A DNA stretch of 64,000 bases from the NCBI RefSeq assembly GCF_051201685.1, contig NZ_CP179213.1, positions 1,984,001 to 2,048,000 of the forward strand, read 5' to 3'. The notes under the pieces are model-generated. The model did not search any database. It saw only the letters and a list, made by a program, of their open reading frames with translations, and was not told the origin of the DNA. Below are positions 1 through 9,026 of this stretch, piece by piece (positions within the stretch are counted from its first letter, which is position 1; each line of letters begins with the position of its first letter). The translations under genes and the position numbers were made by a program. This stretch comes from Luminiphilus sp051201685 (GTDB lineage: Bacteria > Pseudomonadota > Gammaproteobacteria > Pseudomonadales > Halieaceae).

Positions 1-1439
1 CCGGGATTTGGGTCGGTGAACAAACGATCGTAACAGCGAATTTCAACGTTGAGGCCCTCTGTCGCCGACACCCAGTGAATAACGCCTTTGGCTTTAATGC
101 CATCAGGAGGATCTTCCCCCAGAGTTCCCTCAACAACTCGGGCGTATACGTGAGAAACCTCCCCTGCGCTATCGTGGTCACAACGGTCAGCTTCGATGAC
201 ATATCCACCCCGCAGCCTGACGCGTTTACCTATTACAAGTCGCTTATATTTTTTATTGGCCTCCTCACGGAAATCTTCGGCGTCAATGTATAACTCGGAA
301 GTGAACGGCACAGATCTAGCGCCCATCGACTCATCTCCCGGATGATTCGCCACCATCAAAACTTCAGGTTCCGTTCGATTGGTAATGGTCAAGGGAAGCG
401 GATTGAGCACGGCCATAGCTCTGGGAGCTTCTACGTTTAACTGGTTTCTTACCGCACTTTCCAGCATAGCGACATCAACAACACTGTCAGAGCGTGAGGT
501 TCCCACTTCCTCACAAAAATGCCGGATTGCGGCAGGGGGATAACCCCGCCGCCGTAAACCCGCGAGCGTTGGCATTCTTGGGTCGTCCCAGCCCGCAACC
601 GCCTCGGAGTCGACCAGTTGCTTGAGCTTTCGCTTGCTGGTCATTGTGTAGCTGGTGTTGAGTCGGGCAAACTCAAACTGTCGGGGGCGTGTGGGAACGG
701 GTAAATGCTCGATGAACCAATCGTAAAGCGGCCGGTGATCTTCAAATTCCAGCGTGCAGATTGAGTGCGTCACCCCTTCAATGGCGTCTTCTTGTCCATG
801 TGCGAAATCGTAGGTTGGGTAAATTGGCCAAGCATCTCCGGTTTGATGATGGTGGGCCTTGCGAATTCGGTACAAAATGGGATCTCTTAAATTAATATTC
901 GGCGAGGCCATATCGATTTTCGCGCGCAGGACACGGCTGCCATCGGGATACTCTCCCGCTCGCATCCGCTCAAATAAGTCACGATTGACCTCTTTATCGC
1001 GCGTTCTATGAGGGCTGTCTCGACCAGCCTCGGTCAAACTACCGCGATACTCACGGGCCTCATCAGCTGATAAATCACAGACATAAGCCAAGCCTTCGTC
1101 AATGAGGTACAACGCCCAGTCATACAGTTGCTGAAAATACGCCGAGGCGTAGCGGACCTCACCGCTCCATTGATAACCCAACCAACGCACATCTTCTTGG
1201 ATTGCGTCGATAAAAATCTGACTTTCCTTTTCGGGGTTTGTGTCATCAAAACGCAAGTGGCATTGACCCCCAAACTGTTTTGCAAGCTCAAAGTTGACGG
1301 TGATCGACTTCGCATGGCCCAAATGAAGAAAGCCATTGGGCTCAGGGGGAAAGCGGGTTACCAGCTGACGAGTCCCTCCTGCATCGAGATCGGACTGAAT
1401 CTGGGTCTTTAGAAAGTTACTTCGGGCGTCGGTACTCAT
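1..1439 (-). CDS. glnS: Glutaminyl-tRNA synthetase, 3' end cut by window edge
   Basis: Charges tRNA-Gln with glutamine in the cytoplasm. Reading the minus strand from ATG at 1439, about 479 codons stay open to the window edge. The N-terminus has the class I HIGH-type motif PPEPNGFLHLGHAKS near residue 31, followed by FDDTNPEKE, both typical of GlnRS. The KMSKS-type loop is present near 650-630 but reads TMTSKRK where the E. coli enzyme has TVMSKRK. The C-terminal anticodon-binding beta-barrel is only partly inside the window. The gene is divergent from ppiB across 209 bp. Identification is firm; the missing end is a window effect, not a truncation. Confidence 0.96.
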   Translation of the reverse strand, partial: MSTDARSNFLKTQIQSDLDAGGTRQLVTRFPPEPNGFLHLGHAKSITVNFELAKQFGGQCHLRFDDTNPEKESQIFIDAIQEDVRWLGYQWSGEVRYASAYFQQLYDWALYLIDEGLAYVCDLSADEAREYRGSLTEAGRDSPHRTRDKEVNRDLFERMRAGEYPDGSRVLRAKIDMASPNINLRDPILYRIRKAHHHQTGDAWPIYPTYDFAHGQEDAIEGVTHSICTLEFEDHRPLYDWFIEHLPVPTRPRQFEFARLNTSYTMTSKRKLKQLVDSEAVAGWDDPRMPTLAGLRRRGYPPAAIRHFCEEVGTSRSDSVVDVAMLESAVRNQLNVEAPRAMAVLNPLPLTITNRTEPEVLMVANHPGDESMGARSVPFTSELYIDAEDFREEANKKYKRLVIGKRVRLRGGYVIEADRCDHDSAGEVSHVYARVVEGTLGEDPPDGIKAKGVIHWVSATEGLNVEIRCYDRLFTDPNP

Positions 1440-1648
1440 GGGTGGCCTCTAAATGGACGGCGCATGATACCAAGGCCCGGCGCATATCGCAGAAGATTTA
1501 GCGGCTTTGGGCGCAGTAACGTGAAATTTCAAGGCTATTTTCTGTGGCCAGTCTGTCACAGGCCGTAAATTAGCAAGCGCTAACGTGTCGCACCTGTGAT
1601 CTAAACCGTGTAGCATGCGCGCCTTCGATATACCGGCCCGGAGTCACC

Positions 1649-2158
1649 ATGTCAGACACAGTCATTGAAATGAAAACCACTTTTGGCGTCATCACTCTAG
1701 AACTTGATGCCGAGAAAGCGCCAAAAACGGTTGAAAACTTTGTTCGCTATGCGACCGAAGGGTTCTACGATGGCACAATTTTCCACCGGGTGATTGATAA
1801 CTTCATGATTCAGGGCGGCGGATTTGATGCCGACATGCAGCAAAAAGAAACTGCGGAACCCGTCGAAAACGAAGCCGACAATGGTCTCAAAAATGATCGT
1901 GGCACCATCGCCATGGCGCGCACAATGGATCCCCATTCAGCCACAGCACAGTTTTTCTTAAACGTAAAAGATAACGACTTCCTGAATCACAGCGGTAAAA
2001 ACATGCAGGGCTGGGGTTACACTGTGTTTGGCAAAGTCACCGCTGGCGATGATGTGCTGGATAAAATCCGGACTGTAGAAACTGGTAACAAGTCGGGCCA
2101 TCAAGACGTTCCCAAGGACAGCATTGTGATCGAATCCGTTACGGTCACCGCCGCCTGA
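1649..2158 (+). CDS. ppiB: Peptidyl-prolyl cis-trans isomerase B (cyclophilin)
   Basis: Cytoplasmic cyclophilin that speeds cis-trans isomerisation of prolyl bonds. The 169-residue protein is a single cyclophilin domain with the hallmark FHRVIDNFMIQGGG (active-site Arg and Phe) and a downstream segment with AMARTMDPHSATAQFF, where bacterial PpiB has the conserved Q-F-F. No signal peptide is seen, which favours the cytoplasmic PpiB rather than periplasmic PpiA. The stop is 3 nt before lpxH, so the two genes are almost certainly cotranscribed, an arrangement common in gammaproteobacteria. Confidence 0.95.
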   Translation: MSDTVIEMKTTFGVITLELDAEKAPKTVENFVRYATEGFYDGTIFHRVIDNFMIQGGGFDADMQQKETAEPVENEADNGLKNDRGTIAMARTMDPHSATAQFFLNVKDNDFLNHSGKNMQGWGYTVFGKVTAGDDVLDKIRTVETGNKSGHQDVPKDSIVIESVTVTAA

Positions 2159-2161
2159 GCC

Positions 2162-2875
2162 ATGGCTACCACGCTGTTTATCAGCGACCTTCACCTCAGC
2201 GACGAGACGCCGGAAATTGAGGCGGGGCTATACGCACTGCTCGACCGAGAGCAGGGAATGGAACGCCTCTTTATTCTCGGTGACTTCTTTGAATACTGGA
2301 TTGGTGATGACGACGACACCCCACTCCACCAAAGGGTCATCGCCAGATTAAGGGCCGTGAGCGATTCGGGATCCGCCGTGTTCGTTGTCAGGGGCAATCG
2401 TGACCTCGCCTTGGGCAATGTATTTGCAGAACAAATCGGCGGGGAATTGCTGGGGGACACCACCGTAATTGACGTCAACGGCAAACCCACGCTGATTCTC
2501 CATGGCGACACGCTGTGTACCGATGACGTTGAGTATCAAAAAATGCGTACAATCCTGCACGACCCCGCGTGGCAGGCCGAGATGTTACAGCGCCCTTTGG
2601 CCCAGCGACGTGAGTTTGCTCAAGGGCTGCGCGCAGCCAGCAAAGCAAAAGCTGAAAACGACCCTGACAACATTATCGATGCTAACGATCATGCCATTGA
2701 GGCAGCGTTCATGGAGCACGACGTAGAACTGATGATTCACGGCCACACCCATCGGCCTAAGCGCCACAGGACCAACGCTGGAGATCGCCTAGTGCTGGGC
2801 GACTGGTCCAGCAGCGAAAGCTGGATTATCCGGGCTGATGGTAATGATTGTCACCTGGAGCACTACAGCTACTGA
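2162..2875 (+). CDS. lpxH: UDP-2,3-diacylglucosamine diphosphatase
   Basis: Fourth step of lipid A synthesis: hydrolyses UDP-2,3-diacylglucosamine to lipid X and UMP at the inner membrane surface. The 237-residue protein has the full calcineurin-type metallophosphatase set: D9 and H11 in DLHLS, D41 in GDFFEYWIGDD, N79 in GNRD, H114 in LHGDTLCTDD, and H193/H195/H197 in HGHTH. Length and spacing match E. coli LpxH. It follows ppiB by 3 nt and faces miaE. It marks the host as an LPS-bearing Gram-negative. Confidence 0.96.
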   Translation: MATTLFISDLHLSDETPEIEAGLYALLDREQGMERLFILGDFFEYWIGDDDDTPLHQRVIARLRAVSDSGSAVFVVRGNRDLALGNVFAEQIGGELLGDTTVIDVNGKPTLILHGDTLCTDDVEYQKMRTILHDPAWQAEMLQRPLAQRREFAQGLRAASKAKAENDPDNIIDANDHAIEAAFMEHDVELMIHGHTHRPKRHRTNAGDRLVLGDWSSSESWIIRADGNDCHLEHYSY

Positions 2876-2906
2876 CCCAACCACCTTGACGATCTCGCGC
2901 CCCCAG

Positions 2907-3584
2907 CTAAGCCGCAATAGGCACTCCGCTATGAAAGCGGAGCTCTTGATCTTCGCCTTCAATCAACTCTTTTTCGCAGCTGCGAAGCACACCTAAACGC
3001 TCTTCAACTTCATCACTGCTGGCGATTGACTTTGCCAAAGTGAGATAGTCTAAAAAGTGTCGCGACTCGCTTTTGAGCAATGAAAAATAAAATTTCGACA
3101 ACTCGGCATCGAGATGAGGTGCCAAGGCAGCAAACCGCTCACAAGATCTAGCTTCGATAAGCGCACCCAAAAGTAACGTATCAACCAGTCTGCCCGGGTC
3201 TCGCTTTCTCACAAGTGCGTGCAGGCTTCCGGCGTAGCGTGAAGCGCTCACAAAACTGTAGGCTATGTGACGCTTCCTCATAAGCCCTAGAACTTGCTCA
3301 AAATGGCGCAATTCCTCCCTCGCTAAGCGCGACATTTTATTCATGAGCTCAGGCTGATCCGTGTGTCGATGCAGTAAGCTCATCGCCGTTGCGGCCGCTT
3401 TTTTTTCACAATTAGCGTGATCGATTAATAGCAGCGACTGCTCTTTTAAGGCAGCGTTAATCCAGCCTTCTGGAGTGGAACACGGCAGAAACGCAAGTAA
3501 AGGTGCTAAATCTGGTGATGCGGTCAAGGGTTCATCCACTTTCAAATAAATCGGGTGTGGCAAGGTAACGCTGGTGATGGGCAT
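2907..3584 (-). CDS. miaE: tRNA 2-methylthio-N6-isopentenyladenosine-37 hydroxylase
   Basis: Diiron monooxygenase that hydroxylates ms2i6A37 of tRNAs to ms2io6A37. The product (up to 225 aa) has ferritin-like helices carrying the iron ligands, seen as AREELRHFEQVL and, later, SESRHFLDYL, the ExxH pairs expected of MiaE. The ATG at 3584 overlaps the upstream DUF1289 gene by 53 bp. A GTG at 3538, in frame and overlapping it by only 7 bp, would begin VDEPLTASPDLAPLLAF and fits the family N-terminus about as well; the start is therefore uncertain. Co-directional with and translationally linked to the DUF1289 gene. Confidence 0.9.
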   Translation of the reverse strand: MPITSVTLPHPIYLKVDEPLTASPDLAPLLAFLPCSTPEGWINAALKEQSLLLIDHANCEKKAAATAMSLLHRHTDQPELMNKMSRLAREELRHFEQVLGLMRKRHIAYSFVSASRYAGSLHALVRKRDPGRLVDTLLLGALIEARSCERFAALAPHLDAELSKFYFSLLKSESRHFLDYLTLAKSIASSDEVEERLGVLRSCEKELIEGEDQELRFHSGVPIAA

Positions 3585-4029
3585 CAGACAAGGACCAAAA
3601 CTCCTGATCGACCAACTCCCTCAGCGCAGTCAACGTACTGTCGCGCCAAGCCAGATGCACCGAGAACCCGAAGGTTTCAGGCTCTTGAATTTGGCTCGCG
3701 CCAGCCTTCAGTAAAGCAAATAAACCACAGTACTGGTCGTGGGCAGGGTTGAAGCGAATCTGCTGGGTTTGCAATTGCCAGCGCAGTAGACCCGGATCAG
3801 TGACCACAAACTTGTTTTGCATGCAGAGACTCAAAAAATTCGCCAGTCGCTCGTCGACGATCGCTTTTTCCACCTCGGTATAAGCGTTCCAATCAATGAC
3901 CTCATGGCTGAATCGTTTACAGCCTCGGCAAACTGCGTCGCCGATGCCGGTGGAACATACCCCAATACAAGGTGTTCTCACTCTTGGGGTGCCAGAAATT
4001 GAAGATTTTGGGTTTGAAGAACGCGTCAT
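3532..4029 (-). CDS. DUF1289 cysteine-motif protein, function unknown
   Basis: A 165-residue protein whose first third carries the DUF1289 signature: TPCIGVC followed by CRGCKR, giving four cysteines in a C-x3-C...C-x2-C pattern that could bind a metal or Fe-S cluster. This is followed by W-x-EVEKAIVDERLANFL, typical of the family. The C-terminal part (from about residue 65) has no motif I recognise. It overlaps the start of miaE on the same strand and is divergent from acnB. Small DUF1289 proteins are usually 60-90 aa, so this copy carries an extra C-terminal domain. Role not known. Confidence 0.8.
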   Translation of the reverse strand: MTRSSNPKSSISGTPRVRTPCIGVCSTGIGDAVCRGCKRFSHEVIDWNAYTEVEKAIVDERLANFLSLCMQNKFVVTDPGLLRWQLQTQQIRFNPAHDQYCGLFALLKAGASQIQEPETFGFSVHLAWRDSTLTALRELVDQEFWSLSDAHHQRYLATPDLFESG

Positions 4030-4150
4030 ACCTGAAGTCTAGGGTATGGATTGCATGAATGCACAGGATCATCACTTACGAATGTCATGATTTCCGGTCA
4101 CAAGCTATACTACGCCCCGAAAATCATCTCACGCCCAAAGGAGTACAACC

Positions 4151-6763
4151 GTGCTGGAAGCCTATCGCGCCCATGTTGAAGAGCGCGCCCAACAAAATAT
4201 CCCCGCAAAACCGCTCAGCGCAAGCCAAGTTGCTGATCTAATTGAGCTGCTTAAGAATCCACCTGCGGGAGAAGCCGACTTCTTATTAGAGCTTCTAGCT
4301 ACTCGAGTTCCACCCGGTGTTGACGAAGCGGCCTACGTAAAAGCAGGCTTTTTATCTGCGGTCGCCAAAGGCGAGACCCCCTGCTCTCTTATTGATCCCG
4401 CACAGGCGGTCGAACTTTTGGGCAATATGCACGGCGGCTACAACATAGAAACACTCGTTGGGTTGCTAGAGGATTCCCAATTAGCCGTGGCCGCGGCAGA
4501 GCAGCTTAAGCACACGCTACTCATGTTTGAAGCTTTTCACGACGTCGAGGCACTGGCCACTAAGGGCAATACCCATGCGGCGGCTGTGATGCAAAGCTGG
4601 GCTGACGGTGAATGGTTTACCGATCGCGACCCCGTTCCAGAATCCACAAAAATGGTCGTGTTTAAGGTTACCGGAGAGACCAATACTGACGACCTGTCCC
4701 CTGCCCCCGATGCGTGGTCGCGCCCAGATATTCCGCTGCACGCCAACGCCATGTACAAAATGACTCGAGACGGTCTAGAACCGGACGAACACGGAATCAC
4801 CGGACCTCTAGAGCAAATTAAGGCCATCAAAGCTAAAGCACTCCCCGTCGCCTTTGTTGGGGACGTTGTGGGAACTGGCTCATCTAGAAAATCAGCCACC
4901 AATTCAGTGCTTTGGTTTTTTGGCGACGATATGCCAGGAGTTCCGAACAAACGAGGCGGCGGTGTTTGCATCGGCGGTAAAGTGGCCCCCATTTTTTACA
5001 ACACGATGGAAGATGCAGGAGCCCTAGTCTTTGAGGCCCCAGTGGACGACCTGCGCATGGGGGATGTCATTGAAGTACGCCCATATGATGGCAAAATACT
5101 CAATGAATCCGGTGACTTACTGTCCGAATTTGCACTAAAGTCTGAGGTTTTGCTAGATGAGGTTCGTGCGGGAGGCCGCATCAATCTAATCATAGGTCGC
5201 GGGCTAACAACTCGCGCACGTGAAGCCCTAGGACTGCCCGAGAGCAATCTTTTTCGAACCCCCGAGCAACCGACAGACACTGGCAAAGGCTTCACGCTTG
5301 CGCAGAAAATGGTGGGACGGGCTTGCGGTATGACGGGCGTAAGGCCTGGCACCTACTGCGAACCTCGAATGACGACCGTAGGGTCGCAGGACACTACGGG
5401 TCCTATGACCCGCGATGAGCTCAAAGATCTAGCGTGTCTGGGCTTCTCGGCTGACCTTACTATGCAGTCGTTCTGCCATACGGCCGCCTATCCAAAGCCC
5501 GTCGATATTTCAACGCAACATACCCTCCCCGACTTCATCAAAACCCGGGGCGGCGTGTCATTAAGACCCGGAGACGGCATTATTCACAGCTGGCTTAATC
5601 GCATGCTACTACCCGATACCGTGGGAACTGGAGGTGACTCTCACACCCGATTCCCAATGGGCATTTCATTCCCTGCAGGTTCCGGCCTCGTCGCGTTCGC
5701 AGCCGCAACCGGCGTCATGCCTCTCGATATGCCAGAGTCCATACTGGTTCGCTTCAAAGGCAAGATGCAACCAGGAATTACGTTGCGAGACTTGGTGCAT
5801 GCCATTCCCTACTACGCCATCCAAAAGGGGCTTTTGACCGTCGAGAAAAAGGGCAAAAAGAACATTTTTTCTGGCCAAATACTTGAGATCGAGGGCCTCG
5901 AGGACCTCACTGTAGAACAGGCCTTTGAGCTGTCTGACGCCTCTGCCGAGCGCTCTGCCGCCGGCTGCACTATTAAGTTGGGCGAAGACACCATCGCCGA
6001 GTATTTGCGCTCGAACATTGTGCTTCTACGCTCAATGATTGCCGAAGGTTATGGCGACGCAAGAACTCTAGAGCGGCGAGCACGAAAAATGGAAGAGTGG
6101 CTGGCACAGCCCGAACTTCTGTCTGCTGATAGTGATGCTGAGTATCTCGAAATCATCGAAATCGACCTCGCTGAGGTTAACGAACCTATCGTCTGTGCCC
6201 CCAATGACCCTGATGATGCTCGAAAACTGTCTGAGGTCGCTGGCGATGAAGTCAACGAGGTCTTTATTGGTAGCTGCATGACAAACATCGGCCATTTTCG
6301 GGCGGCGGGCAAACTCCTTGAGGCCCATGGCAAACCCGTAAACACCCGCATGTGGATATGCCCACCAACACGCATGGACGAACAGCTGCTCATGGAAGAA
6401 GGCTACTTCTCGATCTTTGGCAAAGCCGGCGCCAGGACAGAAATGCCGGGTTGCTCACTTTGCATGGGTAACCAAGCGCGAGTTGAACCGGGCAGCACCG
6501 TGCTTTCGACATCGACTCGGAACTTTCCCAACCGATTGGGCGATGGTTCCAACGTTTACCTGACCTCTGCAGAATTAGCCGCCGTTGGGGCGTTGTTGGG
6601 AAGGTTGCCCAGCCCGGCTGAGTACCTAGAGTTCGCGACCAAAATCGACTCTATGGCGGATGAAATTTATCGCTACATGAATTTCGACCGTGTTGTGGAA
6701 TTTCAGCAACGTGCAGAAGAAGGCGGGCGTATCGCTGCAGTACAAATCGACGAGGTTGCCTGA
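4151..6763 (+). CDS. acnB: Aconitate hydratase B
   Basis: Main TCA-cycle aconitase, interconverting citrate and isocitrate, also a 2-methyl-cis-aconitate hydratase in many bacteria. The 870-residue length equals that of the AcnB family, and the domain order is AcnB type (HEAT-like domain first, swivel domain second, catalytic domains last). The [4Fe-4S] ligands are C709 in SCMTNIG and C768/C771 in GCSLCMGN, one residue off E. coli numbering. Start is GTG at 4151 with a good Shine-Dalgarno AAGGAG about 8 nt upstream. Monocistronic, divergent from the DUF1289 gene. Confidence 0.97.
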   Translation: MLEAYRAHVEERAQQNIPAKPLSASQVADLIELLKNPPAGEADFLLELLATRVPPGVDEAAYVKAGFLSAVAKGETPCSLIDPAQAVELLGNMHGGYNIETLVGLLEDSQLAVAAAEQLKHTLLMFEAFHDVEALATKGNTHAAAVMQSWADGEWFTDRDPVPESTKMVVFKVTGETNTDDLSPAPDAWSRPDIPLHANAMYKMTRDGLEPDEHGITGPLEQIKAIKAKALPVAFVGDVVGTGSSRKSATNSVLWFFGDDMPGVPNKRGGGVCIGGKVAPIFYNTMEDAGALVFEAPVDDLRMGDVIEVRPYDGKILNESGDLLSEFALKSEVLLDEVRAGGRINLIIGRGLTTRAREALGLPESNLFRTPEQPTDTGKGFTLAQKMVGRACGMTGVRPGTYCEPRMTTVGSQDTTGPMTRDELKDLACLGFSADLTMQSFCHTAAYPKPVDISTQHTLPDFIKTRGGVSLRPGDGIIHSWLNRMLLPDTVGTGGDSHTRFPMGISFPAGSGLVAFAAATGVMPLDMPESILVRFKGKMQPGITLRDLVHAIPYYAIQKGLLTVEKKGKKNIFSGQILEIEGLEDLTVEQAFELSDASAERSAAGCTIKLGEDTIAEYLRSNIVLLRSMIAEGYGDARTLERRARKMEEWLAQPELLSADSDAEYLEIIEIDLAEVNEPIVCAPNDPDDARKLSEVAGDEVNEVFIGSCMTNIGHFRAAGKLLEAHGKPVNTRMWICPPTRMDEQLLMEEGYFSIFGKAGARTEMPGCSLCMGNQARVEPGSTVLSTSTRNFPNRLGDGSNVYLTSAELAAVGALLGRLPSPAEYLEFATKIDSMADEIYRYMNFDRVVEFQQRAEEGGRIAAVQIDEVA

Positions 6764-6794
6764 TCCGCATTCCTGCTAGGTGGACTGGTAGAGG

Positions 6795-7343
6795 CTATGG
6801 ACAGTCTGGGGGGGGCTCCCCCTCAGCACCGAGCGTCCCAAACGGCGGCGCGGCACGGTCAAGCGCCTCTATGAGTTCATTGAGCAGGTCATAAAGCCCA
6901 CTCAGATTCTCAGCGCCATATTGTGACTCGATATATTGATAACGCGCTTCCGATTCAGGCGCGATTTCTGCAATCAACTCGCGCCCCAATGACGTAATTG
7001 AGACTAGGGAACGGCGGCTATCCCGATCGCAAGGTTGGCGCTGCAGGATCTTTCGCCCCTCCAGATTTTGAACAATGCGACTCACACTGGGGCGCAATAA
7101 CGAGCAAGCTGACGCCAGTTCACTCACATCGAGGGACTCACTTTCAGCGAGAGCGCGCATGACCCGCCACTGCTGAGTCGATAGGTCGTGGGCACGCAAA
7201 TGCGGAATAAAGGTTCTGAGCACAGCCTCGTGCGCTTTTAACAGGGTCATAGGTAACGACTGGTCGAAGCGCCGCATATTGTTGGCTGCGACTGTCTTTG
7301 CAGCCGCTGGTGCGACCGACCTTGGTCTCTGTCTCTGGGTCAT
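6795..7343 (-). CDS. MarR-family regulator resembling HpaR
   Basis: Predicted winged-helix repressor of 182 aa. After a basic 30-residue leader the sequence LLKAHEAVLRTFIPHLRAHD, then STQQWRVMRALAES, LLRPSVSRIVQNLE and CDRDSRRSLVSIT follow the homoprotocatechuate-operon regulator HpaR closely in order and spacing, including the wing with DxRxxxVxIT. HpaR proteins sense 4-hydroxyphenylacetate-type ligands. The gene is divergent from an amidase gene, and an inverted repeat lies in the shared promoter (7365-7388). No hpa gene is adjacent; the hpa operon in this window lies 33 kb away. MarR call is firm, HpaR orthology is inference. Confidence 0.8.
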   Translation of the reverse strand: MTQRQRPRSVAPAAAKTVAANNMRRFDQSLPMTLLKAHEAVLRTFIPHLRAHDLSTQQWRVMRALAESESLDVSELASACSLLRPSVSRIVQNLEGRKILQRQPCDRDSRRSLVSITSLGRELIAEIAPESEARYQYIESQYGAENLSGLYDLLNELIEALDRAAPPFGTLGAEGEPPPDCP

Positions 7344-7364
7344 GAGCCTGTTCGCCGTTTAAAA

Positions 7365-7388
7365 TTGAATAATCATATCAAGTTTGAT
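7365..7388. promoter_or_regulatory. Candidate MarR operator between regulator and amidase
   Basis: AT-rich stretch just upstream of the MarR start, containing the perfect palindrome ATCAA-GT-TTGAT (7377-7388) overlapping an imperfect one, TTGAATA-ATC-ATATCAA. Position 22-45 nt before the regulator's start codon and in the shared divergent promoter is typical of an autoregulatory MarR site. No binding data; sequence pattern only. Confidence 0.45.
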
Positions 7389-7556
7389 CCGTTAAATTTG
7401 GCCTTTGTGGTTTTGCTCACTATGCGATGGGCCGCAACCAGCCTTTTCATCGACTTCAGCCTTGGCACCACAAACTGTCAACCTTATGGCCGATAATGGC
7501 AATTAAATCTGGGCCCAATCTTCTAGGCTCAAATGGGTTTATTGAGAGCAACATTT

Positions 7557-9026
7557 ATGTCGAAGGATAATCCACAAAACGGTCGCTCACCGAAATCGCA
7601 CTCCAGAGCGATTGACCTTATCGCTGCGTTGGCCTCCGGCGAACTCTCTGCAGTGTCGCTCATGCAGAGTACTTATGAGCGGATCGCGCAGGAGAACCGA
7701 GACATCAATGCCATATGTACATTGGTTCCTATCGAGCAAAGCCTAGAGGCAGCGCAGCGCGTTGATAAGGCGAGGCAGCAGGGGCAGATACTACCAAAGC
7801 TCGCCGGACTCCCACTGGCGATCAAAGACCTTGCGGACACCAAAGACCTCCTAACCACTCAAGGATCTCCCATTCACTCGGAGCACATACCCAAAACTGA
7901 CAGTTTATTCGTATCAAGGCTCCGAGAATCTGGAGCTATCGTGATTGGCAAAACCAACACGCCGGAATTTGGCGCTGGATCACACACCTTTAATCCGCTG
8001 TTCGGCGTCACCCGAAACCCTTATGACCCGCTGAAAACTGCCGGCGGCAGTTCTGGGGGCGCAGCTGCAGCCCTTGCCACAGGTATGGTGGCTCTTGCCG
8101 ATGGCTCTGATATGGGCGGCTCACTGCGTAATCCAGCGGCGTTTTGTAACGTTGTAGGTCTACGGCCCAGCATGGGGCGGGTACCCACCCTTCCGAAAGC
8201 AAAAGAGACCTTCAGCCGGATGGCAGTGGAAGGCCCAATGGCAAGAACTGTCGAAGATTGCGCACTGATGCTTCAAGCTATGGCGGGCGCCGATCCGCGT
8301 GATCCTCGCTCATTAGATATCGCCAAACTAAACCCAACTCCAGCTTTGAGCGAGCAGCCAAAGACCCTGCGCTTAGGCTGGGCACCAAAACCAGCCGGCC
8401 TTCCTGTTGAGGCCCCGGTATCCTCTGTTCTCAGTGCCGCCCTGTCGGACATGCAACATCTCTATCCCGCCATTGAAGAAATAGACCTCTTTGAGTTGCA
8501 AGACGCTATGGCCGTATTTACCGTGTTGAGGGCTGCTGCCTTTGCTGAGGGACTGGCAGATGTCTACCATTCTGACCGGGATAAAATGAAAAAAACCGTT
8601 ATCGACAATATTAAACTAGGCTTGGATCTGACCAGCGATGTTCTTAACAGCGCGGAAAAACAACGGCTTAATCTCCACAAGGCGCTGATGTCAGTATTTG
8701 ATCGCTTTGATTATCTGCTATTACCCGTAACACAGGTCATGCCTTTTCCTATTGAGGTCGAGTTTCCTACATCGGTTAATAACGAGGCGATGACAAGCTA
8801 TATTGATTGGATGTCGAGTTGCTGCATATTGAGCCCTTTTGATGTTCCCTGCCTATCGATACCTGCCGGCTTCGATGCTGACGGCCTCCCCGTAGGCTTA
8901 CAAATTGTCGGCAAGCCTGGAGACGATTGGGGCGTCATGCGACTCGCCTACGCCTTTCAGGAGCACACCGGTCACTGGCAGAAAGCGCCGCCTACCTTTG
9001 AGGAACGCGCTCATGAAAGGGTTTGA
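7557..9026 (+). CDS. Amidase-signature family hydrolase
   Basis: Hydrolyses an amide (or related) bond; substrate unknown. The protein (489 aa from ATG 7557) shows the amidase-signature Ser-cisSer-Lys triad: Lys in LAIKDLADT, the glycine/serine-rich GGSSGGAAAALATGMVA, and the nucleophile Ser in DMGGSLRNPA. An in-frame ATG at 7533 exists, but the second ATG at 7557 has a better placed GAGAG ribosome site. No signal peptide, so cytoplasmic. It overlaps the following transporter gene by 14 nt, so amidase and fatty-acid transporter form one operon, divergent from the HpaR-like regulator. Could be annotated as AtzF/GatA-like; I do not assign a substrate. Confidence 0.85.
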   Translation: MSKDNPQNGRSPKSHSRAIDLIAALASGELSAVSLMQSTYERIAQENRDINAICTLVPIEQSLEAAQRVDKARQQGQILPKLAGLPLAIKDLADTKDLLTTQGSPIHSEHIPKTDSLFVSRLRESGAIVIGKTNTPEFGAGSHTFNPLFGVTRNPYDPLKTAGGSSGGAAAALATGMVALADGSDMGGSLRNPAAFCNVVGLRPSMGRVPTLPKAKETFSRMAVEGPMARTVEDCALMLQAMAGADPRDPRSLDIAKLNPTPALSEQPKTLRLGWAPKPAGLPVEAPVSSVLSAALSDMQHLYPAIEEIDLFELQDAMAVFTVLRAAAFAEGLADVYHSDRDKMKKTVIDNIKLGLDLTSDVLNSAEKQRLNLHKALMSVFDRFDYLLLPVTQVMPFPIEVEFPTSVNNEAMTSYIDWMSSCCILSPFDVPCLSIPAGFDADGLPVGLQIVGKPGDDWGVMRLAYAFQEHTGHWQKAPPTFEERAHERV

